Shown here piece by piece: positions 47,141 to 57,990 of a stretch of DNA of 64,000 nucleotides. The stretch spans positions 1,325,501-1,389,500 of the forward strand of contig NC_013790.1 of NCBI RefSeq assembly GCF_000024185.1. The letters are read 5' to 3'. Numbering within the stretch: position 1 is the stretch's first letter; each line of letters opens with the position of its first letter. This DNA comes from Methanobrevibacter ruminantium M1. Its GTDB lineage: Archaea; Methanobacteriota; Methanobacteria; Methanobacteriales; Methanobacteriaceae. The translations under genes were made by a program, and so were the position numbers. The notes beneath the pieces were generated by a model, which saw only the letters and a program-made list of their open reading frames with translations, was not told the DNA's origin and made no database searches.

Positions 47141-48127
47141 ATGGTAGAAATTACTCTTGGTCTTCCAAAGGGAAGCTTAAATAATGTAAACAGAGGAAAC
47201 ACTTATCAATTGTTTGTAGATGCAGGTTATGAGGTAAGAGGATACGAACCTGGAAATGAATCTTATGAAATAAACATTTTAAATGACAGTGAAATCAAAG
47301 CATTCTTAACACGTCCACAAAGTACTCCTGTTGAGCTTAACAGGGGCATGGTGGATATTTCCATCGTTGGAGAGGACTGGGTTAAGGAGGAATCCGTCTT
47401 AAGCGATAACGACATAGTTAAAATAGGTGACTTGAATTATGGCGAAACTCGTTTGATTGTAGCGATTCCTAAGGAATCTCCTTATGACAGTCTGTCTGAA
47501 TTCTTTAGGGCAAATGCAGATAGGGAAAGACCTATTCTTGTTTTCACAGAATATCCAAATCTCACAAGAAAGCATATCATGGAAAATGAGGCATATCAAG
47601 AGATTTATGGAGATGCAGTTCCTTTCGTCCAGGTAAGGGGATTAAGGGACGGAGACAATAAGAAGGTTCAAGTAATTAACTCTGACGGAGCCACTGAAGT
47701 CTACATTGCAAAAGGGGCAGACCTTATTGTGGACAATACCCAAACAGGAAGCAGCTTGAGAAAGGCAGGGCTAAAGGAGCTTGAAACCATATTGCATTCC
47801 TCTGCAGGACTCTATGCAGGAGTCTCATGCACCGAAGAGAAGATGGTAAAGGCTAAAATGATTTATGAACAGCTTTTAGGTGCAGTGACTGCAAGAAAAT
47901 ACTTTGACGTCAAGTTCAATATAGCAAATGAGGATATTGAAAAGGTGTCTAATTATCTAATTGAAAACAAGTTCTGCAGTCATGAGCCAACTGTAAATCA
48001 TGGCTCAAGCTTTTCCCAGATCAATGTATTGATTCCTAAAAACATCTTCCCTGAAATGCTAGATGGTATCAAGGAATTGGGAGCAAGCTCAATTATAAGA
48101 AGCGATGTCAAGCAGTATGTTATTTAA
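47141..48127 (+). CDS. hisG: ATP phosphoribosyltransferase
   Basis: First step of histidine synthesis: ATP plus PRPP to phosphoribosyl-ATP. Motifs include '[10 protein letters not shown]', '[15 protein letters not shown]', '[11 protein letters not shown]', '[31 protein letters not shown]' (P-loop-like) and a C-terminal ACT-like domain ending '[15 protein letters not shown]'. The length of 328 with the extra domain marks the long, feedback-regulated form. AAGGTG precedes the ATG. Confidence 0.87.
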   Translation: MVEITLGLPKGSLNNVNRGNTYQLFVDAGYEVRGYEPGNESYEINILNDSEIKAFLTRPQSTPVELNRGMVDISIVGEDWVKEESVLSDNDIVKIGDLNYGETRLIVAIPKESPYDSLSEFFRANADRERPILVFTEYPNLTRKHIMENEAYQEIYGDAVPFVQVRGLRDGDNKKVQVINSDGATEVYIAKGADLIVDNTQTGSSLRKAGLKELETILHSSAGLYAGVSCTEEKMVKAKMIYEQLLGAVTARKYFDVKFNIANEDIEKVSNYLIENKFCSHEPTVNHGSSFSQINVLIPKNIFPEMLDGIKELGASSIIRSDVKQYVI

Positions 48128-48167
48128 ATAACTAATGAGTGATATTGCTTATTTTTAATTTTAAATG

Positions 48168-48303
48168 ATTAATATAAGAAATAAAGAGTTAATGGATATT
48201 TGATTCCATTTTTAATTTTTAACAATTAATACATGAAATAAATAGTTAATGGATATTTGATTCCATTTTTAATTTTTAACAATTAATATAAGAAATAAAG
48301 AAT
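48168..48303. repeat. Two-copy 57-bp tandem repeat between hisG and ugd
   Basis: A unit containing GTTAATGGATATTTGATTCC and TTTTTAACAATTAATA occurs at 48188 and 48245 (57 bp apart), with a partial third copy. Each includes a small inverted repeat AATGGA-TATTTGA-TTCCATT. Confidence 0.75.
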
Positions 48304-48326
48304 TACAATACAGGAGATATTCATAT

Positions 48327-49550
48327 ATGAAAATTACAGTTGCGGGTGTAGGATATGTAGGGCTTTCACTTGCTGTTCTGCTCGCTCAAAAACATGATGT
48401 TACAGCTATTACAACAACCGAATCAAAGGCAGAAATGCTAAATCAGTTCATAAGTCCCATTCAGGACGATGAGATAGAAAGATTCTTTAAGGAGGTTCGT
48501 GAAGGAGAGAGAACCCTTAATCTCCATACAACAACTGATAAGGCTGCCGCTTATGGGGATGCGGATCTTGTTATCATAGCCACTCCTACAAACTATGACG
48601 ATGTAGGCAATTTCTTTGACACCTCTGCTGTTGAGGACGCTATCGAATGGACCCTTAAGGTAAATCCTGATGTCCTTATGGTCATAAAGTCAACAATACC
48701 TGTAGGATATACAGAATCTGTCCGTGAGAAGTATGGAATTAGAAACATCATCTTCAGCCCGGAATTCCTTCGTGAGTCAAAGGCTCTCTATGACAACCTC
48801 CATCCAAGCAGAATTGTTGTAGGCTGTGATGACGACCAGATGGAAGAGGGTCAGATGTTTGCAGATCTACTTCTTGAAGGCGCTAGAGAAGAGGAGAAAA
48901 GAGCAAACTCTCTTGAACAGGACATTCCAATATTGCTTACACACCTAACAGAATCTGAAGCTATCAAGCTGTTTGCAAACACTTACCTTGCTGTAAGGGT
49001 TAGCTACTTCAATGAGCTTGACACATATGCCCAGACCAAAGGCCTTGACACACAGATGATTATTGACGGAGTGTGCATGGACCCTCGTATCGGAGGCCAT
49101 TACAACAACCCATCCTTCGGATATGGAGGATACTGCTTGCCTAAGGATACAAAACAGCTCTTGGCAAATTATAAGGATGTTCCTCAAACCATGATTGAAG
49201 CAGTTGTTCATTCTAATTCAGTTAGAAAGGAATTTATTGCAAATCAGATTATTTCAAGGAATCCAAAGACAGTTGGGGTCTATAGACTTACAATGAAGAG
49301 TAACAGTGACAATTTCCGTGCATCTGCAATACAAGATGTGATGAAAAGTATAAAGGCAGAGGGAATTCCAATAATTATCTATGAGCCAACATTAGATGAT
49401 GGAAGTGAATTCTCTAGGTCCGAAGTAGTAAATGATATTGAACGATTTAAACGAGAAAGTGATATAATCCTTGCAAATCGTCTTGACTGTGATGTCCTTG
49501 GAGATGTTGCTGAAAAGGTTTATACAAGAGACCTCTTTAGAAGAGACTAA
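48327..49550 (+). CDS. ugd: UDP-glucose 6-dehydrogenase family
   Basis: A nucleotide-sugar dehydrogenase that oxidises C6 twice to the uronate: Rossmann '[17 protein letters not shown]', 'IIATPTNYD', '[18 protein letters not shown]', '[15 protein letters not shown]', '[18 protein letters not shown]' and the catalytic Cys in '[15 protein letters not shown]'. UDP-glucose is the usual substrate; UDP-N-acetylhexosamine relatives look similar. GGAGAT precedes the ATG. It supplies sugars for the envelope genes nearby. Confidence 0.88.
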   Translation: MKITVAGVGYVGLSLAVLLAQKHDVTAITTTESKAEMLNQFISPIQDDEIERFFKEVREGERTLNLHTTTDKAAAYGDADLVIIATPTNYDDVGNFFDTSAVEDAIEWTLKVNPDVLMVIKSTIPVGYTESVREKYGIRNIIFSPEFLRESKALYDNLHPSRIVVGCDDDQMEEGQMFADLLLEGAREEEKRANSLEQDIPILLTHLTESEAIKLFANTYLAVRVSYFNELDTYAQTKGLDTQMIIDGVCMDPRIGGHYNNPSFGYGGYCLPKDTKQLLANYKDVPQTMIEAVVHSNSVRKEFIANQIISRNPKTVGVYRLTMKSNSDNFRASAIQDVMKSIKAEGIPIIIYEPTLDDGSEFSRSEVVNDIERFKRESDIILANRLDCDVLGDVAEKVYTRDLFRRD

Positions 49551-49925
49551 TTAAGAATTAATAGGGGATTTAATCATTTAAATTCCTTAATATTATTTTT
49601 TTAACTATATTTTCAAATTATCCCTATTTTCATTTCTTTTTTTTTAAATTTCATTTTTGACTCACCACACCAAAAACCACAATCTCCAGAATCAAAACAA
49701 TATCTTTTTATATAATAATTGATATAATAATTATAAATAGTTATAAATTAATGATAAATCATTATAAATTATTTAAATTTATCATTTAAAATTTTAATTA
49801 ATCATTATAATTTATTAAAAATTTAAAAAAAATTATTAAATGCATTTAATAACTGTTCCAATGGATTTAAGTTGTTATTAACTGAGTAAATTAATGCTAT
49901 AAGCTATTTGTTTTTTGGTGTCTAT
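49551..49925. other. Spacer before the CBS regulator
   Basis: An A/T-rich 375-bp spacer with TTTATATAATAATT-like TATA boxes (about 49707) and repeated ATCATTATAAATTAT stretches around 49740-49810. No coding signal. Confidence 0.4.
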
Positions 49926-50852
49926 ATGTTAACATCTGTTCAAAAGGAAATATTGCAAACTTTAATAAACCTGTATCAGAATTCTGATGGCAAGTCAATC
50001 AAGGGAGAAGACATTGCTGAGGTGATGAATAGAAACCCTGGAACCATCAGGAATCAGATGCAGTCTCTTAGAAGCTTAAGTTTGGTTAAAGGGGTCCCTG
50101 GACCTCGCGGTGGCTATAAGCCTACCATTGAAGCATATCATAATCTAAACATTTCTGTAAGCGACAGCAATGCCAAGGTTCCGGTATATAAGGAAAATAA
50201 AAAAATGGATGATGTTTCTGTTGCAAAGATTGAATTTACAAGCGTTCCTCACCCTGGGGAATGTGAAGCTGTAATAAAGGTATTGGGAAGCATTAAGGAT
50301 CTCCATTTGGGAGACGTGATCCGTGTCGGACCGACCCCTGTAAACAATCTTGGATTAATCGGCGAAATCGTAGGAAGGGACGATATGGACAATATCCTCC
50401 TTCTTGATATCAGCACAATAAGGAGCATCCCTAAAAATACTGTATTTGACATTGCATCACTGGACCTTATTTATCTAAAGCCAGGAGATTCAATCAAGGA
50501 CGCTGCATACCTCTTGTCCCACAATCAAATCGATGGAGCTCCTGTAATAACCGAAGGGGTAGCCATAGGCATGGTTTCATTGATTGATATCGTCAACGCA
50601 TTGGCGGAAGGAAAGGAAAATGAGGACGTAAGGGACATTATGTCTAAAAGGCTTTTCTTTATTAATAAGGACACTTTGATAGCCAATGCAGTCTATAAGA
50701 TGTATAAGTTCGGAATCAGCAGGCTGATAGTGGTTGATGACGAGCATGCTCCTATCGGCGTTGTAACTCGTACAGATCTTATTGAAACCATTACAAACTT
50801 TAAGAATTTCCCTCTTCTTTATAATATGGAGATGGATGAGGAAATGGAATGA
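49926..50852 (+). CDS. HTH and CBS-domain transcriptional regulator
   Basis: Residues 1-65 form a winged helix-turn-helix ('EILQTLINLYQN', 'EDIAEVMNRNPGTIRNQMQSL'). A middle domain (about 85-180) follows, then two CBS motifs: 'SIKDAAYLLSHNQIDGAPVI' and 'TLIANAVYKMYKFGISRLIVVD'. CBS pairs bind adenine nucleotides, so this is likely an energy- or nucleotide-sensing regulator; its target is unknown. ATG at 49926 has GGTG upstream, so the TTG at 49908 is not used. Confidence 0.82.
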   Translation: MLTSVQKEILQTLINLYQNSDGKSIKGEDIAEVMNRNPGTIRNQMQSLRSLSLVKGVPGPRGGYKPTIEAYHNLNISVSDSNAKVPVYKENKKMDDVSVAKIEFTSVPHPGECEAVIKVLGSIKDLHLGDVIRVGPTPVNNLGLIGEIVGRDDMDNILLLDISTIRSIPKNTVFDIASLDLIYLKPGDSIKDAAYLLSHNQIDGAPVITEGVAIGMVSLIDIVNALAEGKENEDVRDIMSKRLFFINKDTLIANAVYKMYKFGISRLIVVDDEHAPIGVVTRTDLIETITNFKNFPLLYNMEMDEEME

Positions 50853-51023
50853 TTTTCTTTAAAGTTTGAATTTAATTAAAAAATTAATTTTGTTCCTATT
50901 TTTTAATTTTTTTATAGTATTTTTTAAAGATTTTTCTTTTTTTTTACTTTATTTTTATTCGTTTTCAGTGATTTTATATAATTTGAGTTATATTTGTTAA
51001 ATTAGCTATTTAAATTTCTTATA

Positions 51024-51096
51024 TTGTTAAAAAAGTGTTTGTTAGAAAAGGTTTAAATTTTATATTGTTAAAAAGTGTTTGTTAAATAAATTGTTG
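51024..51096. repeat. Two-copy direct repeat before the dys gene
   Basis: TTATATTGTTAAAAAAGTGTTTGTTAG and a close copy (one A fewer) occur about 40 bp apart in the promoter region of the deoxyhypusine synthase gene. The run difference suggests slippage. Confidence 0.65.
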
Positions 51097-51112
51097 TAAT
51101 TTTGGGGATTAA

Positions 51113-52048
51113 ATGAAAGTTAATCAAATAAGCATAAAAAAAGATATGAAGGTAAGCGAACTCATGGAGGAGTTTAAGGGTTCTGGCGTATTGGGGGCTG
51201 GACGAGTGGCTAGAGCATCCAATCTGCTTGTAAACATGATAAACGACCCTGATATGGACATCTTCATGAGCATGGCAGGTCCTTTGGTTCCAGGAGGACT
51301 TAGATACATCGTAGGCGACCTTATTCGAAACAAAAGAATCAAGGTGCTGATAACCAGCGGAGCTAACATAACCCATGACCTTTTGGAGTCCTTTGGAGGA
51401 AGGCATTATCGTGACTTGGGATTTAATGATGAGGAACTGAATGATGCTGGAATTGGCAGAATATCTGATGTATACACCCAATCAGAGGACTTTGAAGTAT
51501 TCGAGAGCGAAATAATAAAGATATTCGAAACAATATCCAAAAAGATCGATAACGATAAGGATAATGGAATAATATCAATTCAAAGGCTTTTAAAAGAAGT
51601 GGGTTCATTAATAGAAGACGAAAACTCCATACTAAGACTTGCTTATGAAAATGACGTTTCCATATTTGCTCCAGGGCTTATCGACAGCATGTTCGGTCTT
51701 CAATTATGGATGTTTACCCAAGACCACAAGCTTGTTGTGGACGCTGTGGGAGACATGCATTACCTATCAGACCTTGTATTCGAATCAGATAAGATCGGTG
51801 CAATAATGTTGGGAGGAGGCCTTCCTAAGCATTATACCCTTGCATCAAACCTATTAAAGGGAGGAATCGATTCAGGACTCCAGATAACTATGGACCGACC
51901 TGAAACCGGAAGCTTAAGTGGCGCCCCTTTAGAGGAAGCTAAATCATGGTCAAAGGCAAAGCACGGTTCTAATCTGGTGACAGTGGTTGGTGATGCAACT
52001 GCATTGTTCCCATTGATCTATGCAGCTGCTTTGGATAAAATCGACTGA
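51113..52048 (+). CDS. dys: Deoxyhypusine synthase
   Basis: Moves an aminobutyl group from spermidine to a lysine of archaeal aIF5A, the first step of hypusine formation. Motifs are 'LGAGRVARASNLLVNMI', 'SMAGPLVPGGLRYIVGDLI', 'TSGANITHDLLESFGG', 'IFAPGLIDSMFGLQLWMF' and the catalytic Lys in 'MLGGGLPKHYTLASNLL'. The length of 311 is normal. GGGGATT precedes the ATG. Confidence 0.93.
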   Translation: MKVNQISIKKDMKVSELMEEFKGSGVLGAGRVARASNLLVNMINDPDMDIFMSMAGPLVPGGLRYIVGDLIRNKRIKVLITSGANITHDLLESFGGRHYRDLGFNDEELNDAGIGRISDVYTQSEDFEVFESEIIKIFETISKKIDNDKDNGIISIQRLLKEVGSLIEDENSILRLAYENDVSIFAPGLIDSMFGLQLWMFTQDHKLVVDAVGDMHYLSDLVFESDKIGAIMLGGGLPKHYTLASNLLKGGIDSGLQITMDRPETGSLSGAPLEEAKSWSKAKHGSNLVTVVGDATALFPLIYAAALDKID

Positions 52049-52184
52049 TTTTATCCTTTTTTTAAATTTTGATATTATATTTATTTTATTTTGAGATATA
52101 TCTCTTTTTTTTCAATAATTTTAGTTATTAATGTCTGTTATATTGTAAATCTTGTTTTTATCTTATTCTTATCTTATTTTTTAA

Positions 52185-52724
52185 TTATAAAATAAACTTC
52201 TCAAAAAGCACTCTTGCTATCTCATATGCTATCTCAAAGCATAAGAAGTAAACAAATGTCCAAATGTCCACAAGCCCAAATAAAGCAAGGGCTAAAATAA
52301 CCACTTTAAGTGCAAACCTGTAATCAAAGAAATACATCAGAAACTTGCTTTTTTCATAGAGTATCTCATTGTCATTTCCCTTCTCATCGATTAGGGCTCC
52401 AGCCACACAAATCATTACGACAAGAATGGATGGACGACTGAATGCAGGAAGTCCAAGAAAAACAAGCACAATCAAAAATGAAAGCATTGTAACGACATGA
52501 TGGATTCCATCCACCTTCTGTGCTAATATGTTTCCAATGAGTATTGCAATGAATATGCATGCTGCATCTGTGCTCATTGATGATGCAAGAGCTGTAAATG
52601 CTCCGCACACTATTCCAAATATGATTGCAAGTATCTTGTTGTTCTTCTCATCATACTCATCGTCTGAAATCTTCATAAAGAAACCGGAAGAGATGTATGA
52701 TAATGCTATTATTGGGTTAAACAA
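52185..52724 (-). CDS. Multipass membrane protein, unknown
   Basis: A 179-residue protein with four or five hydrophobic segments ('ILAIIFGIVCGAFTALASS', 'DAACIFIAILIGNILA', 'VVTMLSFLIVLVFLGLPAF', 'ILVVMICVAGALID', 'VVILALALFGLVDIWTFVYF') and an acidic loop near the start ('ISDDEYDEKNNK'). No family is recognised. The start is TTG at 52724 with AGGAG 8 nt upstream. It seems to be an archaeal envelope or transporter-like protein. Confidence 0.7.
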   Translation of the reverse strand: MFNPIIALSYISSGFFMKISDDEYDEKNNKILAIIFGIVCGAFTALASSMSTDAACIFIAILIGNILAQKVDGIHHVVTMLSFLIVLVFLGLPAFSRPSILVVMICVAGALIDEKGNDNEILYEKSKFLMYFFDYRFALKVVILALALFGLVDIWTFVYFLCFEIAYEIARVLFEKFIL

Positions 52725-52904
52725 ATTATATCTCCTTTTATTTTTAGTTTTTGTTTAATTAAATTATGGGTTTATCTCATAACTATCATTAATTTTAATG
52801 GATATTTTAATTAAATTATATTAAAATTATTTCTTATAAATTTCAATAGATTGTGTATTTGAATCAATGCTATTTTTTTATATTTTAAAATTTTTTTAGT
52901 ACAC

Positions 52905-53894
<990 letters not shown>

Positions 53895-54665
53895 ATGATT
53901 TTTGCAGCTATCCTGGCTGGTGGGGTAGGAAACAGAATGGGCGAAGTGGATAAGCCAAAGCAGTTTCTAACCCTTGGAGACAAGCCTATCCTCATACAGA
54001 CCGTTGAGAAGTTTTATCTCAACAGCAGAATCGATGAAGTTATTGTTCTATGCCATAAGTATTGGCTAAACCATACAAAGGACTTGATTGAAGATTATAT
54101 TCCAAATGCAGAAAACATTGTGGTTGTAGAAGGGGGAGAGCTCCGTAACGACACAATCATGAATGCAGTTAAATATATAGAGGACAATCATGAGCTTAGC
54201 GAAGATGACATAATAATAACCCATGACTCTGTAAGGCCATTTGTAACCCATAGGATCATTATGGAAAACATAGAGAAGACCCAGGAAGTGGGGGCATGCG
54301 ATACAGTGATTCCAGCTACAGATACAATAGTTGTCTGCCATGACGGCAATATCATAAGCGACATTCCTAACAGGAATTATATGTATCAAGGCCAGACTCC
54401 ACAGTCATTCAAGATATTGAAGCTTAAGGAATGCTTCAATAAGCTCTCAGATGAGGATAAAAGGTCATTATCAGATGCAGCTAAGATATTCGTCCTCAAT
54501 GGAGAGGAGGTTGCGATAGTCAAGGGAGAGGTATTCAACATAAAGATCACCTATCCATATGACCTAAAGGTGGCAAATACAATAATTGACGATGCAAAGC
54601 TCAATATCTCAGATGCAGAGACTGGTGAGTATAAGGTCAATCTATATGACTTCGGTGAGGAATAG
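53895..54665 (+). CDS. tarI: CDP-ribitol pyrophosphorylase-like (TarI/IspD family)
   Basis: A CTP-dependent cytidylyltransferase of 256 residues: 'FAAILAGGVGNRMGEVDKPKQ', 'EVIVLCHKYW', 'VVEGGELRNDTIMNAV', 'IITHDSVRPFVTHRII' and 'MYQGQTPQSFK', like TarI and IspD. The next gene is TarJ-like, so ribitol-5-phosphate is the likely substrate rather than the isoprenoid intermediate. AAGGAGAATAAAG precedes the ATG. Together the pair would make CDP-ribitol for a surface polymer. Confidence 0.82.
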   Translation: MIFAAILAGGVGNRMGEVDKPKQFLTLGDKPILIQTVEKFYLNSRIDEVIVLCHKYWLNHTKDLIEDYIPNAENIVVVEGGELRNDTIMNAVKYIEDNHELSEDDIIITHDSVRPFVTHRIIMENIEKTQEVGACDTVIPATDTIVVCHDGNIISDIPNRNYMYQGQTPQSFKILKLKECFNKLSDEDKRSLSDAAKIFVLNGEEVAIVKGEVFNIKITYPYDLKVANTIIDDAKLNISDAETGEYKVNLYDFGEE

Positions 54666-54797
54666 TTTGAATTGTTTTGCTAATTAAATTATCGAGATTA
54701 TTTATTTGAATAGATTTTTTTTTATTTATTTGTATAGAAGAGTTTAAATTTGTTATTTATTCTTATATGATTATTAAATGCATTTCGGGGTGAATAT

Positions 54798-55820
54798 GTG
54801 ATTAATATAGTATATAGGCTGGTGGCTCCTAAGCTCTTGGAGGAAGTTTATACAGAGCTTAATCTGGATGTTGGAGTTATAGTAAGGCCTAAATATCTAT
54901 CAATATGCAAGGCGGATCAAAGGTACTATTACGGTAAGAGAGTCCCAGAGATCATTGAAAGCAAGTTGCCTATGGCTCTTATCCATGAGGCGGTGGGCAC
55001 TGTTGTAAAGGACAATACAGGCAAATTCAATGTGGGGGACAATGTTGTAATGATTCCAAACATTCCTCGTGCAAGAGACAATATAATAAGCGAGAACTAT
55101 ATTCCGTCAAGCAAGTTCAGATCCAGCGGATATGATGGCTTTATGGAAGAGTATGTGTCTCTCACTGAAGACAGGCTTGTAAAGCTTCCAGATGATTTAA
55201 ACATGGAAGTTGCTTCTTTTATTGAGCTTATTTCAGTGGCTACACATTCAATCAAGCGTTTCAAGCAGTTTTCCCACCAAAAGAAAGACGTGCTAGGAGT
55301 ATGGGGGGACGGAAGTTTTGGATACATTACTTCCCTTGTTCTTAAGGTGATGTTTCCAGAGAGCAAGGTCTATGTCTTTGGAATGCATAGGGAAAAGCTT
55401 CATATGTTTACCTTTGTGGATGAAACCTTTTTGGTGGATGAGATTCCAGATAATGTTAGTGTGGATCATGCCTTTGAATGTGTTGGAAAGGCTAGCGCAA
55501 ACAATGCAATCAATCAGATAATTGACATAATCAATCCAGAGGGCACCATTGCTCTACTTGGCGTTAGTGAGTTTAATGTATCAATTGATACTAGGACCAT
55601 ATTGGAAAAGGGAATTAGGGTATTCGGTACCAACAGAAGCGCTAGGGAAGACTTTGTTTCTGTAGTCAATCTCCTCGAGGAAAATCCTAATATGATTCAC
55701 TATCTTGAGAGTCTTATTACTGAGATAGTTGAAGTGAATACCTTAAATGATATTAAAAGGGCTTTTGAGTCAGATAAAAACCTTAGATTTGGAAAAACTG
55801 TAATAAAATGGGAGATTTAA
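54798..55820 (+). CDS. tarJ: Ribulose-5-phosphate reductase-like (TarJ, zinc dehydrogenase)
   Basis: A medium-chain dehydrogenase of 340 residues: 'VGVIVRPKYLSICKADQRYY' with a catalytic-zinc Cys, 'LIHEAVGTVV' (His-Glu), 'NVVMIPNIP' and Rossmann 'VLGVWGDGSFGYITSLVLK'. The N-terminal order and the lack of the structural-zinc lobe match TarJ, which reduces ribulose-5-phosphate to ribitol-5-phosphate. It follows tarI by 132 bp on the same strand. Start GTG at 54798 after GGGGTGA; no ATG fits. Confidence 0.8.
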   Translation: MINIVYRLVAPKLLEEVYTELNLDVGVIVRPKYLSICKADQRYYYGKRVPEIIESKLPMALIHEAVGTVVKDNTGKFNVGDNVVMIPNIPRARDNIISENYIPSSKFRSSGYDGFMEEYVSLTEDRLVKLPDDLNMEVASFIELISVATHSIKRFKQFSHQKKDVLGVWGDGSFGYITSLVLKVMFPESKVYVFGMHREKLHMFTFVDETFLVDEIPDNVSVDHAFECVGKASANNAINQIIDIINPEGTIALLGVSEFNVSIDTRTILEKGIRVFGTNRSAREDFVSVVNLLEENPNMIHYLESLITEIVEVNTLNDIKRAFESDKNLRFGKTVIKWEI

Positions 55821-56047
55821 TCTTTCATTCTCTTTTAATTAACTATTTAGAATATTTTTTCTTTTTAGGAGTGTTTTTTGCTTTTTTTCTGCTTTTTTTG
55901 TCACTCTTGCATTTTAACTGATTTTTGTTTTTTTTTATTTATTTATAGTAAACTTAATAAATTTTAAAAGACTATTTTTAATTAATAGAAAAAATTATTT
56001 TACTGAATTTTTTTTAAATAACTTTTTAAACCTGTTAAGTGATTAAA

Positions 56048-57058
56048 ATGCATGAATATGAAATTAGTATTATAATACCAACATATAATTCTTCAAAAAC
56101 AATTGAAAGAACAATTCATTCAATTTTAACACAGGATTTTAAAAATTATGAGATGGTTTTTGTAGATGATGCATCAAATGATGATACAGTAAGTTGTATA
56201 CAAGAAACTTTAGCAGATAAAAAGGTAAATTATCAGCTTATTGTAAATAAAAACAATAAAGGTCCTGCCTATTGCAGAAATAGGGGAGTATTTGCTTCTA
56301 GAGGAAAGTATATTGTCTTTGTTGATAGCGATGATCTAATTCAATTTAACCATATTTCCTCATTGCATAATTATGTTAAATCAGACAATTTTGATTCCGC
56401 CTTTACAAAAGGAATAAAAATAAATAATCAGGATGAGCTTATAGATTTTAAAGTGGATAAATATGATGGCTTGATTCATTTGGCTCGTAAAAATAAGGGA
56501 ATTGTTAGAGCCAAAGATTTGATAAATCTTGAATTGCTTATGAAAATTCCATTTTCCTTTGTATTGTTGATTTATGATAAGGAAATCATCTTAAATAATT
56601 CCCTAGAATTCAATGAAGATTATAGATATGGTGAGGACACTGATTTTGCACTTAGGTACTTGGCAAATTGTGGCAATGTTCGTGTAATTGATAAATATAC
56701 TTATTTTTATTATCAAGAGGAAGATTCTATTTCAAGACAGGTCTCTTTGGATAGGTTTGAATCTGTAAAACTTTTTGAAAGTCTGGATTCCTATTTTAAA
56801 GAAGATGATTTGAGAGAAAAGTTGGTTCATTCAAGAATCCCTAGATTTATTTTTGGCAATATGAATTACTTCTTCTACAATGGATACAATAGTGAAGATG
56901 TTTTTAAAAAGATGGATGTTCTTGATTTATTTAACAAGTTAAGGCAGTTTAAGGTGTTTGAAAAAAGAGATTGGAAGTTTTATCTTAAGGTTAGATTGTT
57001 TTTATTGAATCATAGATTGTATTATAAATTGTGGTTAAGGTTTAAAAATAATCTATAA
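56048..57058 (+). CDS. Glycosyltransferase family 2
   Basis: A GT-A transferase of 336 residues: 'ISIIIPTYNSSKTIERTIH', 'MVFVDDASNDDTVSC', 'GPAYCRNRGVFASRGKYIVFVD' with D-S-D-D, and 'YGEDTDFALRYLANCGNVRVID'. The C-terminal part is rich in Phe, Tyr and Leu, possibly for partner or membrane contact. The ATG at 56048 has GTGATT upstream; the GTG at 56039 is inside that element. It lies downstream of the tarI-tarJ pair, so it may build the same polymer. Confidence 0.85.
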   Translation: MHEYEISIIIPTYNSSKTIERTIHSILTQDFKNYEMVFVDDASNDDTVSCIQETLADKKVNYQLIVNKNNKGPAYCRNRGVFASRGKYIVFVDSDDLIQFNHISSLHNYVKSDNFDSAFTKGIKINNQDELIDFKVDKYDGLIHLARKNKGIVRAKDLINLELLMKIPFSFVLLIYDKEIILNNSLEFNEDYRYGEDTDFALRYLANCGNVRVIDKYTYFYYQEEDSISRQVSLDRFESVKLFESLDSYFKEDDLREKLVHSRIPRFIFGNMNYFFYNGYNSEDVFKKMDVLDLFNKLRQFKVFEKRDWKFYLKVRLFLLNHRLYYKLWLRFKNNL

Positions 57059-57093
57059 TTTTTCTTAAAATTTTAAATAACTTGTTAAATTTA

Positions 57094-57242
57094 TTATTTT
57101 TGTTTATTTAATATATCGCAGGTATTGTCTGTACTTCCATTGTCTAGTAAAATCATTTCATCATCAACATTTAAATTGTATCTACGAAGGATTCTATGAT
57201 GTTGGATTCATTTTTCACTAGACTAATGGACACTATTTTCAT
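57094..57242 (-). pseudogene. Glycosyltransferase family 2, N-terminal remnant
   Basis: ATG at 57242, with AAGGAG upstream, reads MKIVSISLVKNESNIIESF. One base later the next frame continues 'RYNLNVDDEMILLDNGSTDN' up to TAA at 57094. This is the start of a GT2 domain (strand 1, then D-N-G-S-T-D) that has lost one base and the rest of the enzyme. Only about 48 codons remain. Confidence 0.65.
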
Positions 57243-57314
57243 TAAGTTTCTCCTTTTTTATGGTTTGCTTTTTTTTGAAAAATCGTTTAAAAGTTATTTA
57301 TAAAAGATATAATT

Positions 57315-57884
57315 TTAAAATCTATTATAATTTATATTTCCATTTGACTGCATGGAATTAATAATCTCTTTAGAATTATTAATAAAGTAGTCACTCTTAT
57401 TATAAGATACATTACTTGCGCTAATGTAATAATTCTTATGATTTTTCATAAAGTTAATATCTGCACTATATGATTCAGGAGTTTCTTTATATAAGAAGTA
57501 TGCAGTAATTCCATTTTGACTAATGGTTTGATTAGAAGTGATATTTTTATCAGTTTCCAGTAAATCTTTTACTTTATTTTTTAAATTTCTAGAATCAGGA
57601 AGTTCACAAACTTTAATGGATATTTGATTTTTGCTATCCACTAATCTTACTTCTTTTTCGTTAATTCCTATTTACCAGGTAAAAATTTTGCTTAATTTGG
57701 TAAATGAACTACTGCCGATTTTAATATGATTTGCATCGTTAGCATTGTCCATGCTTGGACCTAAATCTAAATTAACATGAGTTAAAGTATTAATGGTGTC
57801 TAAACCATTATATGAAAAGTTAATACCTACATAAATAACAATTAAAATTGCAAGCAAAACATATAACTTTTTTAAATCATTCAC
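57315..57884 (-). pseudogene. Membrane-anchored secreted protein with an in-frame stop
   Basis: From ATG at 57884 (membrane segment 'LYVLLAILIVIYVGINFSY') the frame runs 70 codons to TAA at 57674-57672. In the same frame, with no shift, it continues with 'IGINEKEVRLVDSKNQISIK' for another 118 codons to 57315. So one ancestral protein of about 189 residues is interrupted by a single stop codon after 'KIFTW'. The stop is TAA, not the TAG used for pyrrolysine. No family is known. It lies directly downstream of rfbB on the same strand. Confidence 0.65.
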
Positions 57885-57990
57885 TTAATTCACCTAATCA
57901 TTTTTTCAATTCTGAAATTAATTTTGTTTTTTATTACTTTTTAATATATGCTTTTAAATATATATTGTTATGTTTATTGGTTTGAAAGAA

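Noticed and set aside
57672-57674. Stop codon recoding as pyrrolysine in the split secreted protein
   Set aside because: The codon is TAA; pyrrolysine uses TAG.
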